From JAAYXS01 sp964550375 (GTDB lineage: Bacteria > Planctomycetota > Phycisphaerae > UBA1845 > Fen-1342): a stretch of DNA of 64,000 nt. Below are positions 16,102 through 24,465 of the stretch, one piece after another. The notes below the pieces were generated by a model that worked only from the letters and a program-made list of their open reading frames with translations, did not search any database and was not told the origin of the DNA. Every line of letters starts with the position of its first letter. Positions within the stretch are counted from its first letter, which is position 1. Location: positions 1 to 64,000 of the forward strand of contig CAZJYX010000010.1 in assembly GCA_964550375.1 (NCBI GenBank). The letters run 5' to 3'. The position numbers and the translations under genes were made by a program.

Positions 16102-17402
16102 TCGGCGGTCGCGTCGGCGCGCCTGGGCCGGGTGGTGTTCTTGGCTCGGGCGGTGGGCGAGAGTTGCTCCAATTCGCGGTCGGCGACCTCGATAGTCGTG
16201 TCGCCCTGGCAGGCCAGGTAGGCGGCGACGTATGAGGCGGCGCTCCAGGCCTGGTACGCCTTGCCCATCGGGCAGCCGGTGACGCCGTGGGCCCACTCGG
16301 TGAATTCCCACTCGCGGTCGAGTCCTTCGCGGCACAGCGCGGCCAGGGACAGGAGGGCCTGCTCGGCCAAGGCGTCTTTTTGGAGTCGTTTGAGGAAGCG
16401 GACCCACAGGCCGCCGACGAAGGGCCAGATGCCGCCGTTGTGGTAGTGATGCGGGAGGTTCTGGAGATTGACGAGGAAGTAGTCGCGCCAGTCGGGGTCG
16501 CCCGGTCGGACGGCGGGATAGAGCACCTGGACGGGGCGCGGGCGATCGATGCCGACGCCGCGCAGGAAGCGGAGGACGCGGTCGGCCCGCTCGGCGCTGA
16601 TGACGCCGTAGAGGTAGGCCATGATGTTCGCGAGCACATCGCAGCGCCAGGAGAAGCCGAAGGGTGTGATCTGGGCGAGGAGGTAACGAGTGCGGCCGAG
16701 GTTGTACTGGGTTTCGGCGAAGGACTCGATGCTGTCGCGTACGGTCTCGGGCGTGGGCCAGAATTGCTGGTTGATCAACTGGTGGATCTGGTTTGCGCGG
16801 GTCACGTAGCGGGCGGTCTCGCGTGCGCTGCGGCGGCGCAGCTTGACGAAGTCGACGTTGGCGCGATACCAGAGAATCTCGTCGTACAGGACGTTGTACG
16901 AGCGGGGGAAGATATCCATCCAGTCGGAGGCCTCGGGCACTTCCAGCAGGCCGCAGTTGTTGGAGTCGTGCGAGCGGAGCCACTTCATGGTGCGGTGGAT
17001 GGGGTTGTAGTAGTTTCGGACGAACTCGCTGTCGCCGGTAACCGCGACGTAGTTCCAGGCGGCGATGATGATCCAGAGGGGGCCATCGATGCCGGCGATG
17101 TTGCCGGTGCCGCCGTAGACCGGGCGGCCGCTCTCGACCTCGACGTAATTGGGCAGGTGGCCGTCGCGGGACTGGGCGTTCAGGATCGTTTCGAGGGAGC
17201 GGCGGCCGCATTGAGTGAGTTCCGGGTCGTTCAGGGGGAGGACCCACATGAGCGTCATGGCGGCGTCGCGCGCCCAGACGCTGGCGTAGTTGCTATGTTG
17301 CTCGGCGTCGTGGGTCATGCTGCAAGCACTGAAGCCGCGGAACGTCACGTTCATGCGCAGGACTTCCTTGGCTTTCTCGAACGCCTCGTCGATCAGATGC
17401 AT
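16092..17402 (-). CDS. Neutral/alkaline invertase-like glycoside hydrolase (GH100-like alpha-barrel)
   Basis: A 436-residue (alpha/alpha)6-barrel glycosidase. The segments HDAEQHSNYASVWARDAAM, GIDGPLW, SDWMDIFPRS and HYHNGGIWPFVGG match the neutral/alkaline invertase (GH100) pattern; the same fold is often annotated as amylo-alpha-1,6-glucosidase. If an invertase, it splits sucrose to glucose and fructose in the cytoplasm; no signal peptide is seen. The convergent PfkB fructokinase would consume the fructose. Invertase is favoured over debranching because the sequence is short and has no glucanotransferase domain. The extreme C-terminus (from about residue 405) is low complexity. Confidence 0.75.
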   Translation of the reverse strand: MHLIDEAFEKAKEVLRMNVTFRGFSACSMTHDAEQHSNYASVWARDAAMTLMWVLPLNDPELTQCGRRSLETILNAQSRDGHLPNYVEVESGRPVYGGTGNIAGIDGPLWIIIAAWNYVAVTGDSEFVRNYYNPIHRTMKWLRSHDSNNCGLLEVPEASDWMDIFPRSYNVLYDEILWYRANVDFVKLRRRSARETARYVTRANQIHQLINQQFWPTPETVRDSIESFAETQYNLGRTRYLLAQITPFGFSWRCDVLANIMAYLYGVISAERADRVLRFLRGVGIDRPRPVQVLYPAVRPGDPDWRDYFLVNLQNLPHHYHNGGIWPFVGGLWVRFLKRLQKDALAEQALLSLAALCREGLDREWEFTEWAHGVTGCPMGKAYQAWSAASYVAAYLACQGDTTIEVADRELEQLSPTARAKNTTRPRRADATADQP

Positions 17403-17543
17403 CGTGGCGCGATCCTCTGCAGAAGACAGTCGTTACGCCGGCCGGGCGCGCGGCGGCGCCATTCTACCGCCGGCCTGCCGCGCGCGGGATGGGCCGGCGC
17501 GGGTTGTTGCCGGGCGGCATGCGCCATCCGGCACGTCAGGCGG

Positions 17544-18263
17544 TCAGTCTGTGTGTGAGCGAAGCTTGGAGGGGCGTGGCGCGGTGTGCAGGGCTTCGAT
17601 GCGCACGCGGCAGTCGAAGCGCGACTCCAGATCGGACTTTATACGTTCGAGCGCGCGTTCATAGCCGTCGAGATCGGCCGGCTGACCGGGGACGCGCTCG
17701 GGGATGGAGCGTAGGAGATCCGAAGGCGCCGGAGAGCTGTGAGGCGAGGCTATCACCATTACGAAGAGTGTTTCGGCGGGTTGGGCCGGCTGGTGCGGCC
17801 CGGCGGCGTGGTCGAGGCGCACGGTGGTCCGGCGGACCAAGCGGGTAAGTTCGCCGGCGTCATCGAGCGGCACAAGCCTGCGCTCATGGCGGTCATCGAA
17901 GGCCACCAAGCGGACGTAGCCTGGACGATTCAACTCCAGGCCCAGTTGGAGTTTGCCTCGGTTGGTTGCGGCTGCGCGGACCCGTTCCGCGGTGACAACG
18001 AAGCGCTGGATGGTCAATGCTTGCTCACGTGGCATGAGCATGAGTGCGATAACTGCGGCGCACGCCGCGATTCCCATGAAACTGGGCAGAGCTAGTCGCA
18101 GAATGCGGCGGTCGCCAATCATTTCGCGGTTGACGTGCGCCCGTAACCGCTCCCGCAGCTCGGGGGGAACTGTCGCCTGGAGTTCATCGTCCGATAGCTC
18201 ATCGGCGTAGCTGTCCAAAAGGCGTATCAAGTCGCGTTCGTTCATCTGGTCACGCTCACGCAT
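17544..18263 (-). CDS. Membrane-anchored protein, putative anti-sigma partner
   Basis: A 239-residue protein with a soluble N-terminal part (residues 1-55, acidic helix LIRLLDSYADELSDDEL), one membrane helix (about 58-79, LPSFMGIAACAAVIALMLM) and a C-terminal domain with beta-rich content (GYVRLVAFDDR). This layout and an 8-base overlap with the upstream sigma factor gene are what an anti-sigma factor would show. No zinc-binding HxxxCxxC is present. The start may instead be the internal ATG at 18245. The function is inferred from context only. Confidence 0.6.
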   Translation of the reverse strand: MRERDQMNERDLIRLLDSYADELSDDELQATVPPELRERLRAHVNREMIGDRRILRLALPSFMGIAACAAVIALMLMPREQALTIQRFVVTAERVRAAATNRGKLQLGLELNRPGYVRLVAFDDRHERRLVPLDDAGELTRLVRRTTVRLDHAAGPHQPAQPAETLFVMVIASPHSSPAPSDLLRSIPERVPGQPADLDGYERALERIKSDLESRFDCRVRIEALHTAPRPSKLRSHTD

Positions 18264-18939
18264 GGTCCACGCCCCGTTGCTTCAGACACTGCAAGAGGCG
18301 CTGGTACGCCGCACGCTTATAGTCCCCCGCCGTGCTGTGCATGCTCTCGCGGCCCCACAGGAAAGCGGCCGCCTCGCGCTCGGACATACCGAGGTCATGG
18401 ATGCAGTGTAGTACCGCATACCACTCCGGCTCCTCATCCCGTAACCGCTCCCGGCAGAGGCGGAGAGCCTGTCTTACCTCATTAGTCAGTGCCGCGGGCG
18501 GCTCAAATGGCCGAAAACTTTTCAGGCGGTAGCGTCTTTCCTGGTCCTCAGCCACGCGGATCGCCGCCCCGGTGGCGATCTTCTTGACCCAGTTGGCCAG
18601 TTCACCGGCGGTTTCGCCCCGGTATGTCGTCCTGACCCGGAGGCATTGGAGGATGGTCTCGCCCCGTACGTCGGGGAAGTCTTCGAGCGACAAATGGCGG
18701 GTGGCTCGAAACCTCCGCATGACTTTGTGAATCAGACGTTCGACCGTCGGCATGGCCTCGGTCACGAGGGCGCCGATGCGATCGTCGGGGCCCCGCAGTG
18801 CACCACCGGCCAGTTCGCTGAAGGCGCGCTCGGGGTCGGCGGCTTTGTGCTGAGCGTCAGGCGGGATGGACCGGGCCTCAGTGGGGGAATTCACGACCCG
18901 GTAAGCGGAGCAACGCTTGTGTTGGCGATTCCCCAGCAT
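18256..18939 (-). CDS. Divergent ECF-like RNA polymerase sigma factor
   Basis: A 227-residue protein with a sigma region 2-like segment (about residues 60-145; LSLEDFPDVRGETILQCL then ELANWVKKIATGAAIRVAED) and a region 4-like C-terminus (about 165-222; LGMSEREAAAFLWGRESMHSTAGDYKRAAYQ is the probable helix-turn-helix). It resembles diverged ECF-type sigma factors of planctomycetes. It overlaps the putative anti-sigma gene. There is no Shine-Dalgarno sequence, and a TACAAT lies 11 bases before the ATG, so the mRNA may be nearly leaderless. Confidence 0.65.
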   Translation of the reverse strand: MLGNRQHKRCSAYRVVNSPTEARSIPPDAQHKAADPERAFSELAGGALRGPDDRIGALVTEAMPTVERLIHKVMRRFRATRHLSLEDFPDVRGETILQCLRVRTTYRGETAGELANWVKKIATGAAIRVAEDQERRYRLKSFRPFEPPAALTNEVRQALRLCRERLRDEEPEWYAVLHCIHDLGMSEREAAAFLWGRESMHSTAGDYKRAAYQRLLQCLKQRGVDHA

Positions 18940-18941
18940 GG

Positions 18942-18958
18942 CTTACGGCAATTGTAAG
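18942..18958 (-). promoter_or_regulatory. -10 box embedded in a palindrome, sigma factor promoter
   Basis: TACAAT on the minus strand (18956-18951) lies inside an interrupted palindrome CTTAC (18942-18946) / GTAAG (18954-18958). The box is 11 bases before the sigma gene ATG. The arms could be an operator for autoregulation; no clear -35 is seen. Confidence 0.35.
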
Positions 18959-19025
18959 ACGGCCGGCGAGGCCGCGCATAGTGTCTCCGGGGAAGCGCCG
19001 CGGTTTGTTTCGGGCTGCGAGTACA

Positions 19026-20126
19026 TTATGGGGCGGTCTCTCTGGGCACGGCGCGGGTGGCGCCGCCGTACTTGAACCATGCAGAGCAGGTGCCCTCGCT
19101 GCTGACCATGCAGGGTCCGACGGGGTCGAGCGGCGTGCAGGCGGTTCCAAACAGCGTGCACTCGGCCGGCGTGGCCTTGCCCTGGATTACCTCCCCGCAG
19201 CGGCAGGCGGGATGGTCGCGGTCGGGTCCGATCGTGAGGCCGAAGCGTTCGACGGCGTCGAAGCGGCGATAGGCGGGCGCCAGGCCGAGGCCGCTGTTGG
19301 GGATGGTGCCGAGGGCGCGCCAGGGTGTGTCGATGGGTTCGAAGACGCGTTCGAGGAGGGCCAGTGCGGTGTGGTTGCCGTGCGGGCTGACGACGGCGGC
19401 GTAGACGTTTTCGAGTTCGCAGCATCCTTCGACGAGCTGCCGGACCAGACCGGTGAGGCCGCGGAGGACCTGTTCCGGCTCGAAACCCGCGACGACACAG
19501 GACTTACGGTGCTGGTTGACGATGGGCTGGTAGGCGTTTGCTCCGATGATGACGCTGACATGGCCGGGGCAGAGGAAGCCGTCGAGCGGGACGTCGCCCG
19601 CTGATAGCAGGGCCATCATCGCCGGTACGACGAGCTTGTGGCACATCAGTACGGAGAAGTTGGCGAGATTGGCGCGGTCGGCCTCGAGGATGGCGACGGC
19701 GGTGGCGGGCGCGGTTGTTTCGAAGCCGACGGCAAGGAATACGACTGTCCGGTCGGGGTTGTCGCGGGCGAGTTGGAGGGCGGTGCGGGTCGAGTTGACG
19801 ACGCGCACGTCGGCGCCGGCGGCCCGACGTAGTTCGAGGCTGCCGTGGTCGCCGGGGACGCGGACCATGTCGCCGTAAGTGGCGATGATTACGCCCGGGC
19901 GGTCGGCCAAGGCAATGGCGGCGTCGATGTGTCGCTGGGCGGTGACGCAGACGGGGCAGCCGGGACCGCTCACGAGGCGCAGGTTGTCGGGCAGCAACGA
20001 CCGTAGACCGCTACGGAAGATGGAGACTGTGTGTGTGCCGCAGACTTCCATGAACTGTGCCCGGCGGCCGAGGCGCCGGCACCAGTCATGAAGCTCCTGC
20101 TGTAACTCGGCCACGGCGGCGGTCAT
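19026..20126 (-). CDS. hypD: Hydrogenase maturation protein HypD
   Basis: A 366-residue iron-sulfur protein that, with HypC, is the scaffold for assembling the Fe(CN)2CO centre of NiFe hydrogenases. Conserved motifs are MEVCGTHT (near 30), GPGCPVCV (near 60), GFETTAP (near 146) and a C-terminal cysteine cluster in CRCGEVIQGKATP and GTACTPLDPVGPC. The start at 20126 overlaps the hypC stop by ATGA; the open frame further upstream is out-of-frame hypC. Length and cysteines are normal. Confidence 0.95.
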   Translation of the reverse strand: MTAAVAELQQELHDWCRRLGRRAQFMEVCGTHTVSIFRSGLRSLLPDNLRLVSGPGCPVCVTAQRHIDAAIALADRPGVIIATYGDMVRVPGDHGSLELRRAAGADVRVVNSTRTALQLARDNPDRTVVFLAVGFETTAPATAVAILEADRANLANFSVLMCHKLVVPAMMALLSAGDVPLDGFLCPGHVSVIIGANAYQPIVNQHRKSCVVAGFEPEQVLRGLTGLVRQLVEGCCELENVYAAVVSPHGNHTALALLERVFEPIDTPWRALGTIPNSGLGLAPAYRRFDAVERFGLTIGPDRDHPACRCGEVIQGKATPAECTLFGTACTPLDPVGPCMVSSEGTCSAWFKYGGATRAVPRETAP

Positions 20127-20386
20127 GGGGCGGTTCCGGGTGTGTCTTCGTCGCCGGCGGGTTGGCCTGTTGAGTCGCCGAAGGCTTGCTGCAGGTAGTC
20201 CCAGGTCTCGCGGGCCTCGGCTTCGTCGAGTTGGGTGATGGCGAAGCCGGCGTGGACGAGCACCCAGTCGCCGATGCCAGCCTCCGGTGTTAGGGCCGTG
20301 CTGACCTTGAGGCGATTGCCCTGCAAATCGACGACGGCCTCGCCTTCGTACTTCTCGATGATCTTTCCGGGGACTGCCAGGCACAT
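20123..20386 (-). CDS. hypC: Hydrogenase maturation chaperone HypC
   Basis: An 87-residue HypC/HupF-family chaperone. It begins with MCLAVPGKI, whose Cys2 is the essential residue that contacts the hydrogenase large subunit precursor and HypD. The GDWVLVHAGFAI motif follows in mid-protein. It lies 24 bases after hypF and is coupled to hypD by a 4-base overlap. Confidence 0.95.
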   Translation of the reverse strand: MCLAVPGKIIEKYEGEAVVDLQGNRLKVSTALTPEAGIGDWVLVHAGFAITQLDEAEARETWDYLQQAFGDSTGQPAGDEDTPGTAP

Positions 20387-20410
20387 GGGCGCGACTCCGC
20401 AGGTTCCGGC

Positions 20411-22765
20411 TCAGTGGTTGGCATGCGCGACCGGCTCGGCCAGCCGCCAAGCCGCCACGAAGGCCTGGCCGAGTGCGACGCCGCCGTCGCCGCTCGGCAC
20501 CAGTTGATGATATCGCACGACCAGCCGGGCCGCTTCCAGGAGTTCGACGAGACGTGCCAGGAGCCGGCGATTGGCGAAGCAGCCGCCGGAGAGGGCGACG
20601 GTGCCGATTCCGGTCTGCTCGCAGGCATGGATGGCCGCGTCGGAGAGGAGTCGGGCGAGGGTCTCGTGGAAGCGGGCGGCGCTAACGGGGACGGGCTCGC
20701 CGGCTTGTTGGGCCGCCACGAGGGCACGGACCGTGGGGGCGAGCGACAAGAGCAGGCGGCCGGGTTCGTTGGTGATCGTGTAGGGGTAGGACTCGCACGG
20801 CCCGTTGGCGGCCGCGGATTCGAGCGTCATGGCGGCTTCGGCCTCGTGGCGATTGCGGCCGCACAGACCCAGAAGGTAGCTGACGGCGTCGAAGACGCGG
20901 CCGAGGCTTGAAGTTGGGGGCGTGTTGAGGCCGACGGCAAGTTGCTGTGCGCCGGCACGCAGGGTCTGGGCTGATGGTGCACCGGGCACGTCGCGCGGCA
21001 GCGTGTCGATCCAGGCATCGCCGGTGCTTTGGTGGAGCAGGGCGGCGGCAGGTCGCCAGGTCTCGATGGCGGCGGTGTCGGCGCCGATGAGCGGGAAGTA
21101 GTCCAGGTGGCCGAGGCGCTCGAACTGGGCGCGCTCGCAGCGGAGGACTTCGCAGCCCCAGGTGGCGCCGTCGGTGCCGTAGCCGGTGCCGTCGCAGGAG
21201 AGGCCGATTATCGGTCCGGCGTGGTTGCACTCGGCCATGACGGCGGCGATGTGGGCGTGGTGATGCTGGACGGCCAGGGTTGGGCAGTCGAGTCCGCGTG
21301 CGTAGGTAGTTGAGAGATAGCGCGGGTGGAGGTCGTGCGCGACCAGGTGGGGGGCGAAGTCGTAGAGTTCGCGCAGGCGTTCGATGGCCTGGACGAAATG
21401 GCGGTAGGCGTCGGCGTTACCCAGGTCGCCCAGGTGCTCGCTGACAATGGCTTCGCCGCGTGTCAGCAGGCAGACGGTGGACTTGAGCTCGGGTCCGACG
21501 GCGAGGATGCGGCGATAGCGCAGGGCGTGCAGTTCGCCGGTGGGGGCGAAGCCGGCCAGGCGGATGGGTTGCGGGGCGTAGCCGCGGGCGCGCCGGATGG
21601 GGATGGCTTGGTCGCGGAAGGTGAAGGCGACTGAATCGTCGATGGGGCGGAAGATGTCGCGATTGTGCGTCAGGAATGCGTCGGCGACGTCGCGCAGCTC
21701 GCGCAGGGCGTCGTCGTCGCGGTAGGTCAGGGGTTGGCCGGAGAGGTTGGCCGACGTCATCACGAGCGGCCCGAGCCCGTGGGCGAAGAGCAGGTGGTGC
21801 ACGGGTGCGTAGGGGAGCATCAGGCCGAAGGTGTCGCACTCGGGGGCGATGCCGGCGGCGAGGCCGTGTCCGGCGGCCTGGGGGGCGAGGACGATGGGCG
21901 CGGCCGGGCTCGAAAGTGCATCTGCGTCCGCGGGGGTGAGATGGCAGAGGCGGCGTGCGGCGGCCAGTGACGGCACCATGATGGCTAAGGGTTTGCCGTC
22001 GCGGAGTTTGCGCTCGCGCAGTCGCGTGACGGTTTCTTCCAGGTCGGCCCGGCAGGCGAGGTGGTAGCCGCCGATGCCCTTGATGGCGAGGATGCCGCCG
22101 GCGGCCAGAAGCTGTGCCGCGGCCCGGACCGGATCCGCGTCGTCCGCGACAGGATTGTCAGGGGGCGGCTTGATGCGGTGGAAGGCGAGTTGCGGGCCGC
22201 AGACGGGGCAGGCGTTGGGCTGAGCGTGGAAGCGGCGGTCGGCCGGGTCGGCATACTCGCGGGCGCAGGCCGGGCACATCTGGAAGACGGCCATCGTGGT
22301 GGCCGGGCGGTCGTAAGGCACGGTCTGAATGATCGAGTAGCGCGGGCCGCAGTTCGTGCAGTTGATGAAGGCGTAGCCGTGGCGGCGATCGGCGGGGTCG
22401 GCGAGTTCGCGCAGGCAGTCGGGGCAGGTGGCGGCGTCGGGGGTGACTTCCGGGCGTGTGCGCGCATCCGATTGTGACGTCTGGATTTCGAAGCCGATTC
22501 TGCCGGTGGGGGCGATATCGCGGCGGCGGTAGTCGCTGATGCGGGCGAGTGGTGGGAGCTCGGCGCGGAGGCGGCGTTCGAAGGTGGCGAGGTGTTCGGG
22601 AGTGCCTTCGATCTCGATGATGGCGCCGTTGCTGTTGTTAGCGACGTGGCCGGCCAGGCGCAATGAGGTTGCCAGGCGGTATACGAAGGGGCGGAAGCCG
22701 ACGCCCTGGACCTGGCCGCGCAAGTCCAGGCGGCGGCGGACGTTCTCGGTTGGTGCGGGGGCCAT
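20411..22765 (-). CDS. hypF: Carbamoyltransferase HypF
   Basis: A 784-residue enzyme that converts carbamoyl phosphate into the thiocyanate group made into the CN ligands of NiFe hydrogenase. Domains in order are an acylphosphatase-like domain (about 10-95, GQVQGVGFRPFVYRL), paired zinc fingers (about 105-180, CPDC...CTNCG and CPAC...CPVCG), a YrdC-like domain (about 195-380) and a Kae1-like carbamoyltransferase domain (HHHAH, CDGTGYG, and a final ALSGGCFAN). The ATG at 22765 has a GAGG ribosome site; an upstream in-frame TTG is less likely. Confidence 0.95.
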   Translation of the reverse strand: MAPAPTENVRRRLDLRGQVQGVGFRPFVYRLATSLRLAGHVANNSNGAIIEIEGTPEHLATFERRLRAELPPLARISDYRRRDIAPTGRIGFEIQTSQSDARTRPEVTPDAATCPDCLRELADPADRRHGYAFINCTNCGPRYSIIQTVPYDRPATTMAVFQMCPACAREYADPADRRFHAQPNACPVCGPQLAFHRIKPPPDNPVADDADPVRAAAQLLAAGGILAIKGIGGYHLACRADLEETVTRLRERKLRDGKPLAIMVPSLAAARRLCHLTPADADALSSPAAPIVLAPQAAGHGLAAGIAPECDTFGLMLPYAPVHHLLFAHGLGPLVMTSANLSGQPLTYRDDDALRELRDVADAFLTHNRDIFRPIDDSVAFTFRDQAIPIRRARGYAPQPIRLAGFAPTGELHALRYRRILAVGPELKSTVCLLTRGEAIVSEHLGDLGNADAYRHFVQAIERLRELYDFAPHLVAHDLHPRYLSTTYARGLDCPTLAVQHHHAHIAAVMAECNHAGPIIGLSCDGTGYGTDGATWGCEVLRCERAQFERLGHLDYFPLIGADTAAIETWRPAAALLHQSTGDAWIDTLPRDVPGAPSAQTLRAGAQQLAVGLNTPPTSSLGRVFDAVSYLLGLCGRNRHEAEAAMTLESAAANGPCESYPYTITNEPGRLLLSLAPTVRALVAAQQAGEPVPVSAARFHETLARLLSDAAIHACEQTGIGTVALSGGCFANRRLLARLVELLEAARLVVRYHQLVPSGDGGVALGQAFVAAWRLAEPVAHANH

Positions 22766-22772
22766 GCCGGGC

Positions 22773-22794
22773 AACCTCTTGATGCAGAGAGGTT
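22773..22794 (-). promoter_or_regulatory. Hairpin covering the hypF ribosome-binding site
   Basis: In the minus-strand mRNA, AACCTCT (22794-22788) and AGAGGTT (22779-22773) form a 7-bp stem with an 8-base loop. The 3' arm contains the GAGG that is the likely hypF Shine-Dalgarno, so folding would hide it. This could tune translation; it could also be chance. Confidence 0.4.
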
Positions 22795-22856
22795 ACGCTG
22801 AGTTTCGCAGGAGGCAACCGGGCGGGGGGTGATATGGGCAGGGTGGATCAAATGAA

Positions 22857-22929
22857 AGCAGGAGCCGGGCGGGACTTGGGCACCGCGGTTTCCTCCTCCT
22901 CAATCCTCGCGGTCCCGCCGACTCCTGCT
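22857..22929. repeat. Long imperfect inverted repeat between hypF and hypE
   Basis: The arms are 22857-22875 and 22912-22929. Eight bases pair perfectly (AGCAGGAG/CTCCTGCT), then one mismatch, then nine more pairs with one bulged G, around a 36-base loop. It is not followed by a T-run on either strand. It could be an RNA hairpin or a protein-binding site. Confidence 0.5.
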
Positions 22930-23314
22930 ATGCCCGCTGCCGAGTCACCGTTGCGAACAAAATCGACCCCGATGCCGCAGGTCGATGCGCCCAGGTAGAC
23001 CGCTCCCGGTGGTGTTGGCACCGGTGCGCCGCCGGCTGGGCCGGGGCGTGTTAGCGTTCCCTTTCGATCGGGTGACAGGGTAGCGCGCGTTGCTCTTCGT
23101 GTTATTATATGAATCCGACGTGGCGAATGGCAAACGCGGGTTGGATAGCTGTTGATATGGATGAGTGGTGGGCGAATAGCGCTGTCCATGGCGGTGAAAC
23201 TACCGGACGAGGGCCAGGTGGTCCCATAACGGCAGGTCGCGGCCGTCTTGGCTGCGCGGGGGGGGAGCGTGGGCGCGGCGTCTTGGCGCGCTGCGGAAGT
23301 GACTGGGTGGTGAC

Positions 23315-24376
23315 ATGAACGCGGACGGCAGCGCCCAGGGAACTCGCAATCGCGTCGTGCTGGCACACGGGGGCGGGGGCGAGTTGATGGCGCAACTGAT
23401 CCGTGAGCATCTGGTCCCGCCGATCCAGAATGAGCTGCTGGCCCCCCTTGCCGATGGCGCGGTGTTGCCCTGGCCGGCGGGCGGGCTGGTCTTCACGACT
23501 GATTCGTACGTGGTTACGCCGCTGGAGTTCCCCGGGGGGGATATTGGCCGGCTGGCGGTGGCCGGTACGGTGAACGACTTGGCGGTGATGGGGGCGACGC
23601 CGATCGCGTTGAGCGTGGGCCTGATCATTGAAGAGGGATTGCTGTTCGACGTGCTGGATCGGGTGATGACGTCGATTGGGGCGACGGCCCGGGAGGCGGG
23701 CGTGAGTATCGTGACTGGTGACACGAAGGTCATTGAGCGGCGGCGGTCGGACAGTGCCGGGATGGCGGGGCGGCCGGACGGGATGTTCATCAACACGGCG
23801 GGGGTTGGTCGGCTGCGGTCGGGCGTCAACCTGGCGGTTGGGCGGTGTGCGGCGGGGGATGTCGTGTTTGTGACGGGCACGTTGGCGGATCACGGCCTGA
23901 CGGTCATGTCGGTGCGCAATGGCATCGAGTTTGAGACGGAGCTGCGGACTGACGCGGCGCCGCTGAACGGGCTGGTGGCCGCGCTGTTGGATAGCGGGGC
24001 GGATGTGAAGTTCCTGCGTGACGCGACGCGGGGCGGGGTGGCGGGCGTGCTGGCGGATGTGAGCGGCGCGACGGGCCTGAGCATCGAGGTGTTTGAGGAG
24101 CACCTGCCGATCTCGGCGACGGCGCGGCACGCGGCGGAGATGCTCGGTCTGGACCCGATCACGGTGGCGAATGAGGGCAAGATCGTGGGGGTGGTGGCGG
24201 AGCAGGATGTGGAGCGGGCGCTGGCGGTGCTGCGGGAGCACCCGCTGGGACGTCAGGCGGCCCGGATTGGGCGGCTGACGCCGGCCGCGCCGGCGCTGGT
24301 GGAGCTGGTGACGCGGGCGGGTGGTCGGCGCGTCGTGCAGCGGCCGTACGGAGAGGAGCTGCCGCGGATCTGCTAG
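23315..24376 (+). CDS. hypE: Hydrogenase maturation protein HypE
   Basis: A 353-residue PurM-like ATPase that dehydrates the carbamoyl group received from HypF to the cyanide ligand. The N-terminal HGGGG and FTTDSYVVTP segments, NDLAVMGATP, and the conserved C-terminal PRIC are all present; the terminal cysteine carries the thiocarbamate. It is transcribed away from hypFCD. HypA, HypB and hydrogenase subunits are not in the window. Confidence 0.96.
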   Translation: MNADGSAQGTRNRVVLAHGGGGELMAQLIREHLVPPIQNELLAPLADGAVLPWPAGGLVFTTDSYVVTPLEFPGGDIGRLAVAGTVNDLAVMGATPIALSVGLIIEEGLLFDVLDRVMTSIGATAREAGVSIVTGDTKVIERRRSDSAGMAGRPDGMFINTAGVGRLRSGVNLAVGRCAAGDVVFVTGTLADHGLTVMSVRNGIEFETELRTDAAPLNGLVAALLDSGADVKFLRDATRGGVAGVLADVSGATGLSIEVFEEHLPISATARHAAEMLGLDPITVANEGKIVGVVAEQDVERALAVLREHPLGRQAARIGRLTPAAPALVELVTRAGGRRVVQRPYGEELPRIC

Positions 24377-24430
24377 GGGCGGGGCGCGACTTGCGTGACG
24401 CGGCGGCGCGGTGGGCTTGGGGTAGCCGGC

Positions 24431-24459
24431 TTGATAGGACAGTTCCGGCTGGGTACGCT
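24431..24459 (+). promoter_or_regulatory. Candidate promoter of the 24.5-kb RNA
   Basis: TTGATA (24431-24436) and TACGCT (24454-24459) are spaced by 17 bases. The -35 is good and the -10 is weak. Transcription would begin near 24466 and end at the terminator near 24626. Confidence 0.35.
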
Positions 24460-24465
24460 GAAACT

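Larger units (their letters stand above)
22766..23314. other. Divergent hypF-hypE intergenic region
   Basis: A 549-base region with no convincing gene. It holds the hypF leader hairpin, a long imperfect inverted repeat (22857-22929), and an A+T-rich TTATTATAT at 23102-23110 about 205 bases before hypE that might be part of a promoter. A 172-codon minus-strand frame covers it but lacks a ribosome site and any recognisable family. Confidence 0.4.

Noticed and set aside
15115..17247. 710-codon minus-strand frame across the fructokinase and invertase genes
   Set aside because: Arg/Pro-rich shadow that runs antisense to one real gene and out of frame with the other.
22848..23366. 172-codon minus-strand frame between hypF and hypE
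   Set aside because: No ribosome site, no family resemblance, overlaps the hypE start and contains the inverted repeat; more likely non-coding.
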